DNA of 64,000 bases from Acridotheres tristis (Eukaryota > Chordata > Aves > Passeriformes > Sturnidae). Numbering within the stretch: the first letter of the stretch is position 1; each line of letters opens with the position of its first letter. The position numbers and the translations under genes are program-made. The stretch spans positions 16,315,449 through 16,379,448 of the forward strand of contig CM072894.1 of assembly GCA_037013685.1 (NCBI GenBank), given 5' to 3'. Positions 1 to 14,542 of the stretch are shown here, one piece after another. The notes below the pieces were generated by a model. The model searched no databases and was not told where the DNA came from. It was given only the letters and a program-made list of their open reading frames with translations.

Positions 1-3000
1 AAGAAACTACGTTCTGGACTTGGCTGCTGAGTTAGATGACCCTCTGATACATGCTGGAAGGATTTCTTGTGCATCCAAAAGGAGCAGGATAAGGTAAGAC
101 ACTGGTGATGCAAGTTGTGGGAGAACATTTCAGATCCACTAATTTGTTTTTGGACTCTGGTGAAATATTCTGCTTTTGTCTTCTGGCTGTCCGTAGTAGC
201 ACATCTAATACAGAAACTCTGATTTGGTGTGCAATTTTTCATGTGAAGTTCAGTGCTTCTGTTTAGATGCTCTGCTTTGCAGTAATGAATAGTTTCAGGT
301 GGGAACTATGCTGGCCAGGTGGATGTAGAATGTCATGTGTCTTCTGTATCTCAGCAGTTGTCACAAACTTGCTATAACCCCATTTTATTGGTGTCCCTGA
401 ATGATGCCTGCCCAGGGAGAAAACAGCCCAGGGACACAACTCTGTGGCCTGAGGGGAGAAAGGGTAGGGTTTTGCACCCTCTCAAAAATGCATAGGAAGG
501 TGTTTCCTGCTTGATGTGCACTGAGCATAGAAAAGCCTGTTGTACACAATGTAACTCCTGTAGGAATGTATGCTCCTGTTTAGAGAGTTTGTCTGCAGTA
601 CTCAGCTGCACATCTATGTCGGGACTTCCTATGTGAAATTGAAAATTCACATTGCACTGCAAATGTGACCCTTGTTCAGCCTATAACATGTAATAGAGTA
701 ATCCATTATACTACATTTAATTACATTTTCTTACACACCTTTTACACAACCCCCAAATTTGACTGGGTGGATGATTTCCAAGAAGCAAGGTAACTTCTCA
801 GCATGGCTTTTATTTCTCTTCACCATATGAGTCCATGCCAGTCTGCAAAGTGTTCACCTTCTGAACTAGGTAAGGAAACATTGCCATAGGGATTTTATAG
901 AGTTATAACTTCTTACTGATAATTTATTCATATTCAAATCCCTTTTGGGATATGTATGTTACGGAATCTTCCATTACATTATCATACCTAATTTTTATAT
1001 GAAACTCCAATCTCACTGGATGTTTCCCAACACCTAGGACAAGTCCTTAACGAAGTAATTATTGCCATAAGGATTTTTCAGAGTTACAGCTTGGTGTTGT
1101 TATCGCATTCAGTTTGGAAATTGCCTTTATACTGTATAGGCAGATAGGCAAGCTGGAAAAGGGAGATTAAATCTCAGTTAATTTTGGATGCTTCTAAAAT
1201 ATTCTGCTTTGGAAATGCAGAACACTTTTAGGAAGTTTTGGAAAGATTGAGACTATGTTTAAAGAACTGCTTGAGCATCAGTTGTTTAAGCTGCATGATG
1301 ACTCTGAAGCACAGGTTCATAAGCTTTATTTTCATCAACTTAAATTTGAAGAATATAAAGAAGATTACTTACCGAGAGGAGTATATACCAAAAAAAACCC
1401 AAACCAAACTCAATTTTAAACTTGGAGCTTCCTGTTCTTGGCACATCCTACCCTTTTTACAGATTTATTACTCCAACTGCATGTGTGTTTAATATGTTTG
1501 AAATATGCACGGCTGCCAAATTTTGTTTAGCAAATAGATGACAGTGGATGTTCTCCAGGATAACCTTGGTCAGGGATGCAAGTTAGCAATGCTCTTCATG
1601 GAGATGAGTTTTCAGGTTGGTGCTAGCTTTTGCTGGACGTTTTCTTCCCTGCCATATTCCAGATTTACACTTCATGCAATGGTACAGCTCTCAGTTGCAC
1701 TACTGTTTTCATTTCTCCTCAGCATGAGGGAAACAACTCGAATCCTGGCTTGCAATCTGTCTCACTAATGCTTAAGCTGGTGTTCACAGCCCTAAGGGCT
1801 TGTAGGCAATCTAATTACATTCATTTCATAATTTCAAGTGATGGTATTTTGTAAACATTTTTAATATATCATCATTAATATGCTAAGGAAAGAAATCTAT
1901 TTCTGCCAAGAAAGAGGAAATAAATCTTCACTATCTCTTTAGTCCACTAGTTTATGTTTAGAATAGAACACCTTTTCTGAAAAGCTGTTGGAGACATATG
2001 CTCCCATTATTATCTCACAGTGATTTATCACTAACTCTAAAATAAACATTATATCTAACTTACCTGCTTGCTACTGCCCTTGCTATGCCATTTCAGAATA
2101 TCTTAAAGACTCAGCATATGAACATTGATATGGGTTTGTTGGGTTTGAGTGGGTTTTTTTGCCTGCACTCTGTTTTAGTATTGTAGCCACATTTATTTTT
2201 TCAAATTTTATTAAGCAAAAGAGAAAGAAACAAAAACATAATTGCCAGCTGAGATGCTATCTAGAGAAGGTAAACTCACACATAGAAACCAGTGCTGAAA
2301 TTTTCTTATTGGAAGGATGTTGAGTTGAAAAATTTTCATGTACTAGGGGAAAGGGCAAAGTCACTAAAATATAAGGTATGCTATATTCGACAGGCTAAGA
2401 GGATCTTTTCGTCTACATATTTGGGACTAGGTGAGTCCATGCAACCCTCAATAGCTTGAAACTGGCATAGACCGTGGTTTAAGTTGTAATTCTGCTGTCA
2501 GATGCCCAGAATCTCTCTGTTTGTGAAATCAGCCATCTGTTTTCCACTTCCAGCAATTTTTGCAAGTAACAAATAACCCTGCTTGCAGCAGTGCCAAGAA
2601 GAAGGTGATTTCTTGTAGCTGAAAGATCGTGATGATCCAAGGCATAAGACAAGTGGGACCTGCAGTTCTCTGCCTTAGCACAAGTTTCTTGCCTCTTGGT
2701 TAGCAAATCACAGGCTGCATCCACTCCAGAAGAACTACTCCATTAAATTATTGGTATTTGCTTATATTTGAGATAAGAGTCCAGCGATCCTCTCAGTATA
2801 TGGGATGTTATTATGTCAGAGCTGGGTAAACCAAAAATAATTTACTTACAATTTATCTTGAATTGATATTCAGGAAGAGAGCATAACAAGGAAGAGGGTG
2901 GGTTGGGGGAAGTTATACTTCTGTGGCTACATTTTAAAAGAGAAAGATGACTGGTAGCTACTGGAGTACTTCCTGGTGGCTAATATTTTTTATTTTGGTT

Positions 3001-4519
3001 TTAAATGTTTGATTTACATTGCAAATCTAGTCTCACGCTCTGTACAGAATGAGAGATCAATTAAGGAGTTTGGCCACAGGATGCATCATTGCTCCAGCTT
3101 GAAAAATGAGGCAAAAGAGGGAGGAAGGTCACTACTCATCCCTTTGTTACTCTACCGTTTTCTCCTTTGTTTTCGTGATCGTTGTTAATAGCTATGTGAG
3201 GGAAGCTGGCTAAGCTGAAACATCTCTGCTATTTCACTAAAATTTTCACTCAGTGTCAGTAATTCTTCATTTAATCCTTTTTGTTAAATATTTTGGGCAG
3301 TGGATTAAACCTGAGCATTTAGGATATTTGTCTCCCATTTGGAAAGGCTGGTTAAGGTTCATAAAGGTCTTTCACTGCAGGAAACATACTGACCTGTGCT
3401 GTTCTCTGCTTCCACTTTGTTCTGAGGTTGTGCAGGGGCAAAACTGCTCTGCAGAAATTCTGGGATGGTTATTTGAAAAAATAACAAATAATTGTCATTG
3501 GGTATAAAACTCTGAGTGCAGTGGAGACTACTGCTTTAGGATTATTAGAATACTACTTCATGGTTTTAAAGCATTAAGAAGAATTGGCTTTTTACCATGT
3601 TTAAACTGATGTATGCAAATTCAAAACCTGAAGGATTGCCAATTTATATTTAGGAGATACAGCGTAAATAATGCTATGAGGTCCTAGAGCAATGTTGCAT
3701 CTTACTCTGTAGAGGCAAGCCTTGTGTTGCATATTCTTTTACTTCAAATGTTTCCTATTTTTCAACATCATCTCTCTAGTTATTTTATCTGGTAGGTCTT
3801 TAGTATAAAATATAGGCATGCAGCACAGAATACCACAGTGAGTTTTTCTGGCAAAAATGCATGTAGCCTCTTAGAAGACAGGAGCTGAGCTTAAAAATAG
3901 TTACTATGTGGCAGTGCAAGGTGGGGATTTGGGAGTTTAAGACACTCTAATTATTCACTAGACCAGTATGCTGCTGTCATCTTCACCAATTCAGAATAAC
4001 ACTCGGAAAAAACAAGTGACCCTCACTATCATACATAATGTGGCAGCTTAATTGGCAAGAAGAGGGTGAAAAGTAGGCTAGGAAAACCCTTTGAGACTGA
4101 TGGAGCATATTTCAGTGGCTTCATCAAGATAATGTCCCCCAGGTGATTGAAAGCAGCAAATATTTCATCAGGAAAAAATATAAAGATGCTTCAACTGTAG
4201 AACCCCAAACATATTATTACAACTCCTTTTTTTTCCAGAAGCCTTTCATATCCTACATATCTAAAGGAAAAGTAAAAGAAAATTATTAATTTTAATACCC
4301 ATAAATTATGGTGCTAATGTACCTTGCAGTGAGATTTCACTCAGCTTGGCTCTATGACCATGAAATTCAGTGTTATTTCTGTTCTGGACATGTGTGCTAA
4401 AGGGCATGCTATGCAGTAACCTGCACAAAACTGAAAGCAAATATGTGTTACAACTGGAAATCTATCAAGAGCCATTAGGCTCACAAAAGCTCACATTTCT
4501 TCAATTTCCAGTTTACAGG

Positions 4520-4585
4520 CAGATTCTATAAATCATCTTTTAAGTGTAAATAATGTAAACCATAAATCACAAAGTAAACGAAGAC
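4520..4585. promoter_or_regulatory. Candidate enhancer core: HOX-PBX and forkhead motif cluster
   Basis: Two exact ATAAATCA motifs (HOX-PBX type) lie at 4528-4535 and 4562-4569. Between and just after them are GTAAATA, GTAAACC and GTAAACG, which resemble forkhead sites. Such density in about 60 bases is suggestive, but AT-rich DNA produces these motifs by chance. Function is inferred only. Confidence 0.25.
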
Positions 4586-5699
4586 TTTTTTGTTGTTGTT
4601 ATGACTTTCTAGATAGCACAATAAAACTACAGCGAAAAGAACTTCTGGAATTTCCTGGACAGGTACTCTGATTCTGTTAAACACAGATTTAAATAAATAG
4701 TCAAATTTAAATATCTATTTTAAATAAAATTAATGGTCCCATTAGTAGAAGAGGTGTGTGTCCCCACATCAATGTAAACTTAATCATACATATTTTTCAG
4801 TCATATTTACTGTCAAAAATACACCATTATGTGATTTTGCTTCTTTAACATCACTAACATGGCAACTTCAATAAGCAACAGATTTGACCCAACAAAACAC
4901 ACGGGAAAATGGAAAACATTCTCCTATCATTAGCTGTGCACATAGTGGAGGTTGTTGCCACTGAAAGTGCCATGTTCATATGAGAGACTTGATGCTCTAG
5001 AAAGTCTGGATTAACTTGGGTACAGCTTTAAATGACTTAATCATATTTGAAATGGAAATGAGTTAGCTAGTTGTTAATTGCCAGTTAAAATAATTCCTGA
5101 TCAGCAGCAACTAAAAATATTTGAAGGTAATAGTGTTAATCCCAGTTTTTTGGACTATGTGTTTGCCTCCCATTATCTTACATGCACATATATGCTCTAT
5201 GCAGAGGGAATGAGTCGAGTAGTTGGATGGGCCTGGCTGGAGTATCTTCTTGGTTTAAGACATGTTCACAGATGGTCTGAGCATGGATGTTTTTTATGCT
5301 ACTGGAAAAAGAAAAATTTTATTTCCCAACCAGAAAAAAATATAAACTATAAAATGGTAATTTTGTCTACAGAGGTTTATGACCACTACGCTCAGTGCTG
5401 GGATACAATCAGGGATATTGTATTCATATTTTACTGGTTCTCTGATAACTACAGCTTTGACCTGAAAGTAAACAGCGTCATTATACTTGACCATACATGA
5501 TCAGAGATGTCTCTTTCCAGACTTATTTCTTCTAGCAATTTTCAAGGCTGATAAAATTTTCATTCCTAAATCCAGTAAGTAAATAAAAAGTACAAAGGGA
5601 TGTTTCAATTACACAAGTCTGCCAACCCATACAAAGAACTAAACATTTCTTAAATTGCCTGCTGTGTGGTATGGTAATTAGTCATCACCAGAGAATGAA

Positions 5700-6270
5700 G
5701 GGCTCCATTAGCAGGCAGGTGCATGTGAGATGATGTTAAAGGAATATATATTCATGGAGCATCAAATCTAACCATCTTATTTGCAATCTGCTACTCAGCT
5801 AGAATTTAGTTAAACATCTTGAAGATGTACAAAATCTCTTGTAGAGGACTCATTGGCCCTTAAGTAATTGGCAGCAGTGCTACTCATTAGAATAGCCTCT
5901 CATCTGAGGTGCCAAATGTGCCCTGTGTTGAGCTGTTCAATAATCAGCAACCAATCGTTCCTCTTCTCACATCACTCAGCATGACAAATCAGTGATATTA
6001 ACCACACGGGTTAAGGCAAATGCCAGTCATTGTTTACATCTCAGGTTAGCCAGTTCTCTTTCAATCAATACAAGGTCTCTAAAAATACAATACAAATAGA
6101 CTGGTGGTATAGTCTTCATAAAAAATCACATGACTTCCCCACATTTCAAAAACAGAACAATAAATAGTAGAAGTGCAATACAAATGGTGGTATGAAACTG
6201 GCTATATTTAACTTGAAGTATATAGGGACTACACTCCTGGAAGGAACTGGTTCCTGCATTTGCATACATC
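5700..6270. promoter_or_regulatory. Candidate conserved non-coding element
   Basis: This repeat-free stretch carries several full-length transcription-factor motifs: a TAATTG homeodomain core near 5863-5868, CCAAT at 5951-5955, TGTTTAC (forkhead) at 6031-6037 and a perfect octamer ATTTGCAT (POU) at 6258-6265. No open frame explains it. The call depends on motif density and base composition; conservation could not be tested. Confidence 0.2.
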
Positions 6271-7394
6271 TCCCAAGTTGTAGGAGATACCAAAATCTAG
6301 AGTTTCAGAGTAACACAGTTTAAAATGTCCATGTGGAGGAAGTCCCTTAGCTTTTCTCACAGTCAGCCTGTCAGCAGTACATTCACCCAGACAATGCCCA
6401 AGCCCTCCTCCAAAGCAATTGGAGTTAAAAGATGAGAAGCCTGGGATATTCTTTCTTGCATGTGTTACTTCCCCTTGGCTGGCAGTGGATTTCAAACACT
6501 GTTGCACATCTAGTATTTTGCTTATTTAAATTCCTCTCAAGCTCACAGCCTTCCCTAATCTTTATGTAGCTGAACCATTTAGTGTGCTTTATCTGTGTAA
6601 TCTGTGCCTTTTATCACCTCAGTGTTCACCTGTGATCAAAGATGACTGATAAATAAGGAAAATGATAGAATTTGTAATTCAAACCATACTATCTGCTGCC
6701 TTACTGTGCCAGCGCTAGCCATGAGGGCAAGCGTCTGTTCACTCTTATCCACAGCATATTGCTGATCATCCCTTGGTTCTGGCATAGAACAGTGCTGTGC
6801 TTTCCACTCTTTCACTTCCTGACTTAAACAACACCGCCTCATAGAAATGAGCAATGAGTCAGGGACTGAAATATTTACTTGACAACAATTAAATCCCATA
6901 CTCTTCTTATCTCAGCACTAGTTTTGTAAGTAACAGTGATGGAAACCCACGAAGTACTGGGACTATCCCAAATTTAAAATGCAGATAATGTGCTTGTGTA
7001 TGCATACCAAATCCTGCTGATTCTGTCAGTTTGGAAAGAGCTGCAGGCTAAGTGGAGCAGTGCTCTGAAGTTAACTGAAAGGACATGAATCATAATTGTA
7101 AAGAGAGGGGCTGGAGAGAAAGACAAGGAAAATAGCCAGTAATATTAGAAATTTCTTGAGCTCTCTGTTCCTAAACAGTGTGTAAGGTCTGACAAAGAGG
7201 CATTCCCCTTGTTCTGCACATGATGTTTTTTATCTGCTGGATCTTGTCCCTGCAGCCAAGGACACTAACATTTCAGCTCACCTACTTCAGTCCCCAGCTG
7301 TCCACTTTTAGCCAAAGTCCTGCAGCTGGTTACCTTCTGAAATGGCATCATTTTTTGATCCAGCTTTGCTTTCACTGATAAAAGTAACACAAGA

Positions 7395-7408
7395 GCAGCA
7401 GAGGGCTC
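7395..7408 (+). promoter_or_regulatory. CTCF-like motif, + orientation
   Basis: GCAGCAGAGGGCTC matches the CTCF core CCASYAGRKGGCRS at 12 of 14 positions (mismatches at positions 1 and 13). It is of interest because the desert next to ATP5MC3 is expected to contain a topological domain border. It points toward the second CTCF-like motif near 26.3 kb. Confidence 0.3.
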
Positions 7409-10400
7409 CTTGAGTAGTGCCTGTCATGAGGCCTGGCTGCAGGCTGAGCAGTAACACAGCACTAGTTACCTGGTGGTGGTCTCTCAGTGTGGCTCCTTGT
7501 CTCCCTGTTTCCCCCTGCCCTCTCTTATTCCTTGCATTTTGTATAAATACAGTCCCCTGATTTCAAAAGTTTTTTATAATATTGTTTATTGTCCAAATTT
7601 TGACTTTATTTCCTGTTTCATTTCTGGTGCACAAAGGTTTTGTTACACTGCTTTTGGTTACTCTCTCTACATAAAGGGAGTAAAGACCTATATGCCACAT
7701 TTAATTATGTATATCTTATTTCTGTTAAGTAGTACAGACACTAGAAAAACTAAAAGGTGGAATGTGATGCTCAAAAAAATTCAGTAAATACACATAGGAT
7801 CTGTTACTAAAAGTACATTCATCCAGAATGACAATGGTCTCACTGGGCATAACTCCCTGGTGCAGTAAATGAAGCACTACTCTGGGAAAATGCAATGAGG
7901 AGGGAATTTTTTTGCTTATGATGGGAATAACATAAGAAATATATTCTGAGATGATCAGGATAGCTATTACTGTGCTGTAGCAAGCTTGGACCTTTAAATG
8001 TCTAGCCATTTTTCTTTTTTTAATGGCTCATTTTATATACGGTTCGTCATTGTACCACTGACCTTTTCTCTTCTGACTTGCACGGATGACATCATGGAAG
8101 TGACAAGATTACCAGGAGCAATGGAAATAGGTGCTTATCATTGTACAAATTAGCAAAGAGCTGGCAGCAACGGGAACATGATAGGCTGCTACGTCTGCTC
8201 CGGTGCAGATGGGAAAGCCACATCTCAACCATCTAAAATTGGCAGTCGGAATTCAGCTGAGGACAAAAGTTCCTGTTTGTCCAGGAGCTTCTTTCAGTGT
8301 GGGAGCACCCAGATGAAAATGTGTGATTATCATCTATTACAACATGAAGTTAAGCTATTTCAGCTTCAATAGATAAATAGCACAATTGCTTATCAATATC
8401 TCCTATTTTAAATGTGGAGCCATATTTTCTGGGCAGGATTTCAATAATTATTTCCACATAAGAACCTCCTCACTCATTTTAATTTCCTTATTCAGTTTTA
8501 CAGTTACAGTAAGCACTGATATGCTTTAACTGTATTTCATGTGGTTTTAAAGTTCTCATAAGAATACAGGGTTCCTGTGCTATCATTTGAAATGCGTTGA
8601 TATTCCCTAGATGTTAGCCTTGACTCAGTACAGTAATATTATTAGGCTTGTAGCAAAGCTTTATTAGTAGATTCATACTTATGGTGAAAGTTAGGAATGA
8701 TCTTAGTGCTATATAGAACTGGGGCCTTGGAATATGGCAGTTGATTTACTAGGATAGTGCTGCAGAGTGAATAAGATAGTTAAATAGATGTCAGCTAGGT
8801 AAGAGGATCACACAGAACCAAACACCTGTGTAATCACACTCTGGCTATGATGGGAATGAAAAGAATATTTTGAGTTGTGTTACCTAGGTGGTCTGCTGTT
8901 CTAATAGACCTCCTCTGGCTTCTGTCCCTGTCACCACCATCCCCCTAAAAAATCCAAACAGAAGACAAGAGAAGCAAAACTGGATGCTGATTTCTGTTTA
9001 CAAATTTGTTTTCTGTGCATTATCAGAAGTTGCAGATAACTATGGAATAGGTGAGGTGAGGATTAGACTGCAGTAGGTCATTCCAAGGCCAATCAGGTGC
9101 AGTCGGTATTGAGTGTAGTGATGACTGCAGGTATAAAAGGAGATTCCAGTTTTCTTAATAGCATTGCAGTGTTCTTTGTGGTGGTCTCAGCACCTGCTAA
9201 GAATGCTTGCTTTTCATGATTCACAAAGAGGTAAATGTTTCTATAAGAAAAGGCTTTTTCTTTATGCTCAAGAGTATAATAATTTTTACTACCTCAAGAC
9301 CTAGACTAAAGGAGGAAGTGAAACCACAATCAAATGTACAGGGAAAAACCTGTTTTCCTGGGAAGGGCACAAGGAAGTAATAAGAAATGTCCTTCAATAG
9401 TCTTTGTGATTTTAAGGGAAATAACTATGTAGTACCTTCTGCCTTTGCTTTGTCAGAAATTCCTGTAGCATTCTACTGTATTGTGTTTGCACTGCTCCTG
9501 TGGATCCTGCATGTGGTGTTAGTGAGATGAATGATCTCTACTGGGAAGCCCACTGCTCTATGACTTTGTCAACAGAAAAAGGTGGCAGAACATCACCTGT
9601 TTCCCTGACTGCAGGCATTCTGGTACTTTATCTATATGTGCATAGCTGGAGGCTGTACTAGATCCCTTTGCTCTTGTGGTTTGGTAATTCCAGCAGAAGG
9701 TAGCTTTGGCAGCATTTCATATCCATAATTTTCTCTGTGACAGTCTCTCAGTGGACTGGATGTGCTCATTTCTACCCATGATTCTGTTATCCTAATTGAA
9801 TAACTGGAGCTCAGTAATATCCAGCATGACTCAAACTGCAGACTGGGTGATGGCCTTCATATCACTGCACCACGTCATGGTTTTCCTACTGCTTTTAGAT
9901 CTCCCTGTGAATAGCAAAAGAAACCTATTAGTTTCCTGCCTGGTTTGTCACCTCCCTGGGAAGTGGCTCTCAAATTAATTAGTATACACAGGGAGGCAGA
10001 GAGCAAGGGGTTTGGGGAAAAATACCAGCTTTAATGGAGGTAGGCTCATCTTCCTCGGCAGTCAGTGAAAAAGTCTCCTCCATAAACTGTTCCTGTTTTT
10101 AAAAATATCAAGTGACAGTGCCAGGCATCACAATTCCCCTTGAGTTTTCAAATTTTTTTTAGCAGGCAGCTAAAAATTAGCTAGCAATGGCTATATGAAC
10201 AATAATGAATATTAGTGGTCTTAGTTCAAATAAGGAATTACCAAAAATCATCAGATTACTGTCATTAAATGCAAGGTAATCCTCAAATTCACCAATATAT
10301 GAAAGTCAGTAACTTTCAGAAAATGTGTCCAAGTCCCTGGCCCACTCACAACTTTCTGAACTGAGTCAATTATGCTGTTGATTGAAGTGCTTACAATAGC

Positions 10401-12389
10401 ACATGGGTAAAGTTTAATGTAGAGTATTTCAGCCTTTCATTCTATATGTGACAGGAGATGCTTCCGTTTGGGGTCTTCATTTGTGTCACAAAAGTGTGGG
10501 TGTGGGTCTCTTCCCATCATACTCCATACAAGCAGTTTCAACAGACTTGCTTCCCAGGATAGTATTAAGCTTATGGAGATCCCTCAGTGTATTTATTTCT
10601 TGTAAAGATCCTATTGCACTGTCAGCACTTAGCACCAGATAATAATTCTGGAGCCAGATGCTCCCATCATAGGCCACAAGTCACTTCTATTGATTTCAAA
10701 TACGATGCCGCTTTTATCTCCATTCCATTCAGGAAGGAATGTGGTTGGGCCACATATACACTATATACATCATAAGAGTAACACAAGGAACACATTGGAG
10801 GAACTTAGAGGCAACGCTGCTTTATCTTAATTTCTAGAATGGGACACATAAAAATAAGGATCTTTCTTTTTTATTTGAAAGTGAGATATTAATTCCAATA
10901 ACAATATGGGAGTATTGTTGCTGTCTTCGATATACATGGGATATGATAAATTTTCCTCTTCAACTTGTAAGTCTTTTGAGAAGTTGGTTAATAGCTACTA
11001 GCCTCCATAAGTGGCAAGCAACAAAAAGTTATGTCTTAACCCCAAACCAACTGTGTAAAAACCAAACCATTTCAGTGAACAAGAGTCTCTTTAAGAAGTC
11101 TAGTTTGATCAGATTCCTTCACTACAATCAGAAGGAGAAAAATGTACATGGAGTGAGCACAGGTACCACACTACCACATGAGTGAGGGGGGCATATTTTG
11201 GAACTTAGCATATTTCTCTTGCTTTACAATCAATCTGAATGACTAATGGTGGGGAAGGAGGATTAGAAGGGAATCTTTATCTATACACATTACCAGAAAA
11301 AGGCTGTTATTAAAGCACCAGTAGAATCTGAAGTTACAGACAGCCATTAGACATGGCTGCTCATAGCAGGACCCAGGTGCCAAACTAGAAAAGATACATA
11401 ATGCTTCCCATAGCAGCATCTGGCTTTTTGGCAGAGTCTACACACTTGGGCATTGATGACTCTGGATTTGCTTTGTAGTCTCTCAAACAGTTGCATTGCA
11501 GTGGCCCTGGGCAAAACTGCAGAACCTTTTCCTCCATAGCACATCATTTCACATAGCATTTCACAAAAGAATTACCACTGAAAATGAACATAGTCTGTGC
11601 AATTAGTCTGATAATTAAGACTTAAGTACTGGACAGAGATCAAAGTGCTTGTAATCTGCAATAAAGTTCCTAGAGTTGTAAGGATTTTCAAAATGTTAGC
11701 TCGTGCTTTATTGCACCTTCCATTTATTGTGTACCCATGATAGCAACAAACACATTTTCCCAGTGGATATCAGCATGTATAACTGCAACACCTGTTACTA
11801 CAGCAGCCTGGTATTTCTCACAATATGATTACTCTGTCAACGACTGCCATAAAAGGTGGCATCTGTATTCATCAAAAAGTGTTATCAGTAAATGTAAAGC
11901 CATACCACAATTAGAGATCTCCAAGGAAGAACAAATCCAACCAAAAAAATGTCAACGACAGTATTTAATTACTATGATTGTTAATCAATAAAATGCCTTC
12001 ATAACTTTTAATTAAATTTTTATTTGAACTGGATGTTTAGAAAATCTGATTCTTTGTTTTTGTTTCATTTAACAGTTGCACTACTAAAGTACTGGTGGCA
12101 TCTGTGAACAGCCTACCTCGAGGGGACACTTTATGTCTGTAACTGCATTTTGTCACCTACAGAGGGTGTTAAGAATCTTGTTAAAAATAAAGGAAATAGT
12201 TAGGAGACATCTCACTGTAGCCATTATTATAGTGCAAATTACCAGGTAGAGTAAACCAGAAGCTGTCACAAAAGGTTAGTAAGAAACAGTGTCAGGAAAT
12301 CAACCATACAGCAATTCATCATAGCCTAACACTAGCTCTAAACTGAAAGCTTTTAAAAGGCATTGTTTTATGAAGTAAGGGACATTATC

Positions 12390-12430
12390 TTTTGTTTGGT
12401 TTGGTTTGGGTTTTTTGTTTTTTTTTTTTA
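12390..12430. repeat. T/G-rich low-complexity tract with TTTGG units
   Basis: Repeated TTTGG units run into TTTGGG and then an almost pure T run. Similar short A/C or T/G-rich tracts occur near 1390, 2140 and 41900, so this looks like a recurrent low-complexity type in this genome rather than a telomere insertion. Confidence 0.6.
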
Positions 12431-14528
12431 CAGCACTGAATAAAGATAACTAGGAGAGTGTTTCTCTCATGAAAGATATAAAGACATAATGATGAAAAAT
12501 GTCAATTATTTTATCCCACAAATCTGCAGGCAAGGTAAAAAACAGACAGAGGTTGCTACAATTGAAGGAGGCCATTGCAATATAATACCTCACCTTTATT
12601 TTCATTTTAATTTTGAAATATGCTGTCTGATTTTTGCAATCCTAATTCAGACAACAAATGACAGACTTCCTGGACTACCTGTCCAGCCCCTAGAGATGTC
12701 ATGAAAACATAAAATTTGCCTTTCAGTAAGTTTTTACAAGTGCAGTCTTGATACTGATTATAATACAGATTGCCATTGTGCTGTTAAGGGATATTAGAAT
12801 AGTTTGTTGCCATTTGTCTTGTAGGTAAATAAATGTTATCTGCCTCTTCCTTTGAGGTTTAGCTAGAGAGTGAGTGCCTTCTGATGTTGCCTCTCAGTTG
12901 TGACCCTCCACTGCTGCAGTGCCACTGAGGAGGCCACAGCTGCTCTCTATGGTGTGAGATCTCCGTGGGGCACTGTCTGAGGAATGCCATTGCTGCTTTT
13001 TGGGAGTTTGTAAGCTGGCCTTCAGAATTATGTCAGAGCACTGGACACAAAACTTGGTCTCTGATAAACCACTACCATTGTACTTGGGGTTAGGGGTGGA
13101 GCCAAGCACAAAAACTCTCCAAACAGCCAAATACTGAACCAGTAAAAACCCAATAATTTGCATAGACCAGTAATGTTTTCCTGGTTAATCACGGCTGGGT
13201 GAAGTGGTAGGAAGGAAGTAGAGTTTGCTGGAGGAAGCCATGCTCAAAATTTCCCTTTAAAACGAGAAAAAGTAGACAAACATTTACTGAAAACCTGATG
13301 TTCAGAGGCTTGGTTAGTTGACAGCATCTCCAGGGCTCTAAAATAGCTCTGTAACACTTAAGAAGCAGAACTCTGTCAGAAAAGATGACCAAAACCCTGT
13401 CTTTATATTCCATATGAAAATGTCTCAAGAAGTACCAGTAAACAGGGATTGCACTGGCATTAATAAATACATGTGTTAAAAGACAGTTGTCTCAGATTGA
13501 AAGCATCCCATAAGTTTAAGGGATAGCTGGAAGAGCTGTGAAGATGATAAACAGAAATAGTAATGAGCAGAAGATTGTATAAGATGGCAAATTTCATCGT
13601 ACCACACTTTACTGAAGTCTCTGAAAGGTCTTGGTAATCTATACAGCTTTCTGTAAAACCATGAAGAAGAATAATGCAATTGTTAATTAAGATTTTTTTT
13701 TTTAATGGGGCTGATTGATACTTAGATGGCAGAAAGTTTAATTACAAGCTCAAACTCACATCAAGTTTGCATTGCTGGTAAAAGGTTATATTTATATCCA
13801 GCCTCAGTGGGCTACCAAAGACTAGTCTTCATTTGCAATGTTAGTGATATTTTCTCAGGACTTGTCAGAATGGAACACTTACTTCTCATGGATATAAAAA
13901 TACTCTTATGAACAGATAATAGCATCAATCACTTTTAGTATTTCAATGTCAGGTATGTATGAAAACCCTGCTAACTACCTTCAATAAAGAACTTTAAGAA
14001 TTGCTCCTCAAAATACATATACATGTATTTTAATTCACAGGAGAACAGATTAAGAGAACTCTCCTTCCATGACACATTGGATGAGAATCTGTCTTGTTGC
14101 AATGCTAAAAATTCTCAATCCATCAACTAAATGCAGATTCAGGGCACCATCTCGTATTTCCTTGTCAAATAAATTATGCTTTATATCAAAGACCACACAG
14201 ATTCCTACTTAACAAAACAGGGGTATGTCTGAACATATCATAAATGTGAAATATGAAAGAAAGCAAAATGAGACAGCCAATAAAATGTAAGATTTGTAAG
14301 TCAGATAGCATATACCTTAGAAATAATGTAACCAACACTCAGAATCTGTGATTAAAGAAATATTCATAATCTGTCATTAATTTTCCACAGAGACTGAAAT
14401 TTTTTATAATACCAACCTGAAAATGTCTGAGGAAAATTAAAATAAGAAAAGTAGCAATTCAAATGGTGTTTAAATGTACATTTTTCTGTATTTGAATCGA
14501 TATAAAGATATTTCCCTTTATTTCTCTC

Positions 14529-14542
14529 TTTTTTTTTTTTTT
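14529..14542. repeat. Poly-T tract
   Basis: A run of 14 T residues in otherwise mixed AT-rich DNA; no retrotransposon body was seen attached to it. Confidence 0.8.

Noticed and set aside
5078..5500. 140-codon + strand open frame in the desert
   Set aside because: It begins at TTG rather than ATG, shows no codon bias and no recognisable domain. One frame of this length is near the number expected by chance in AT-rich DNA of this size.
12390..12430. Interstitial telomeric repeat
   Set aside because: The units are TTTGG rather than TTAGGG, and similar tracts recur elsewhere in the window.
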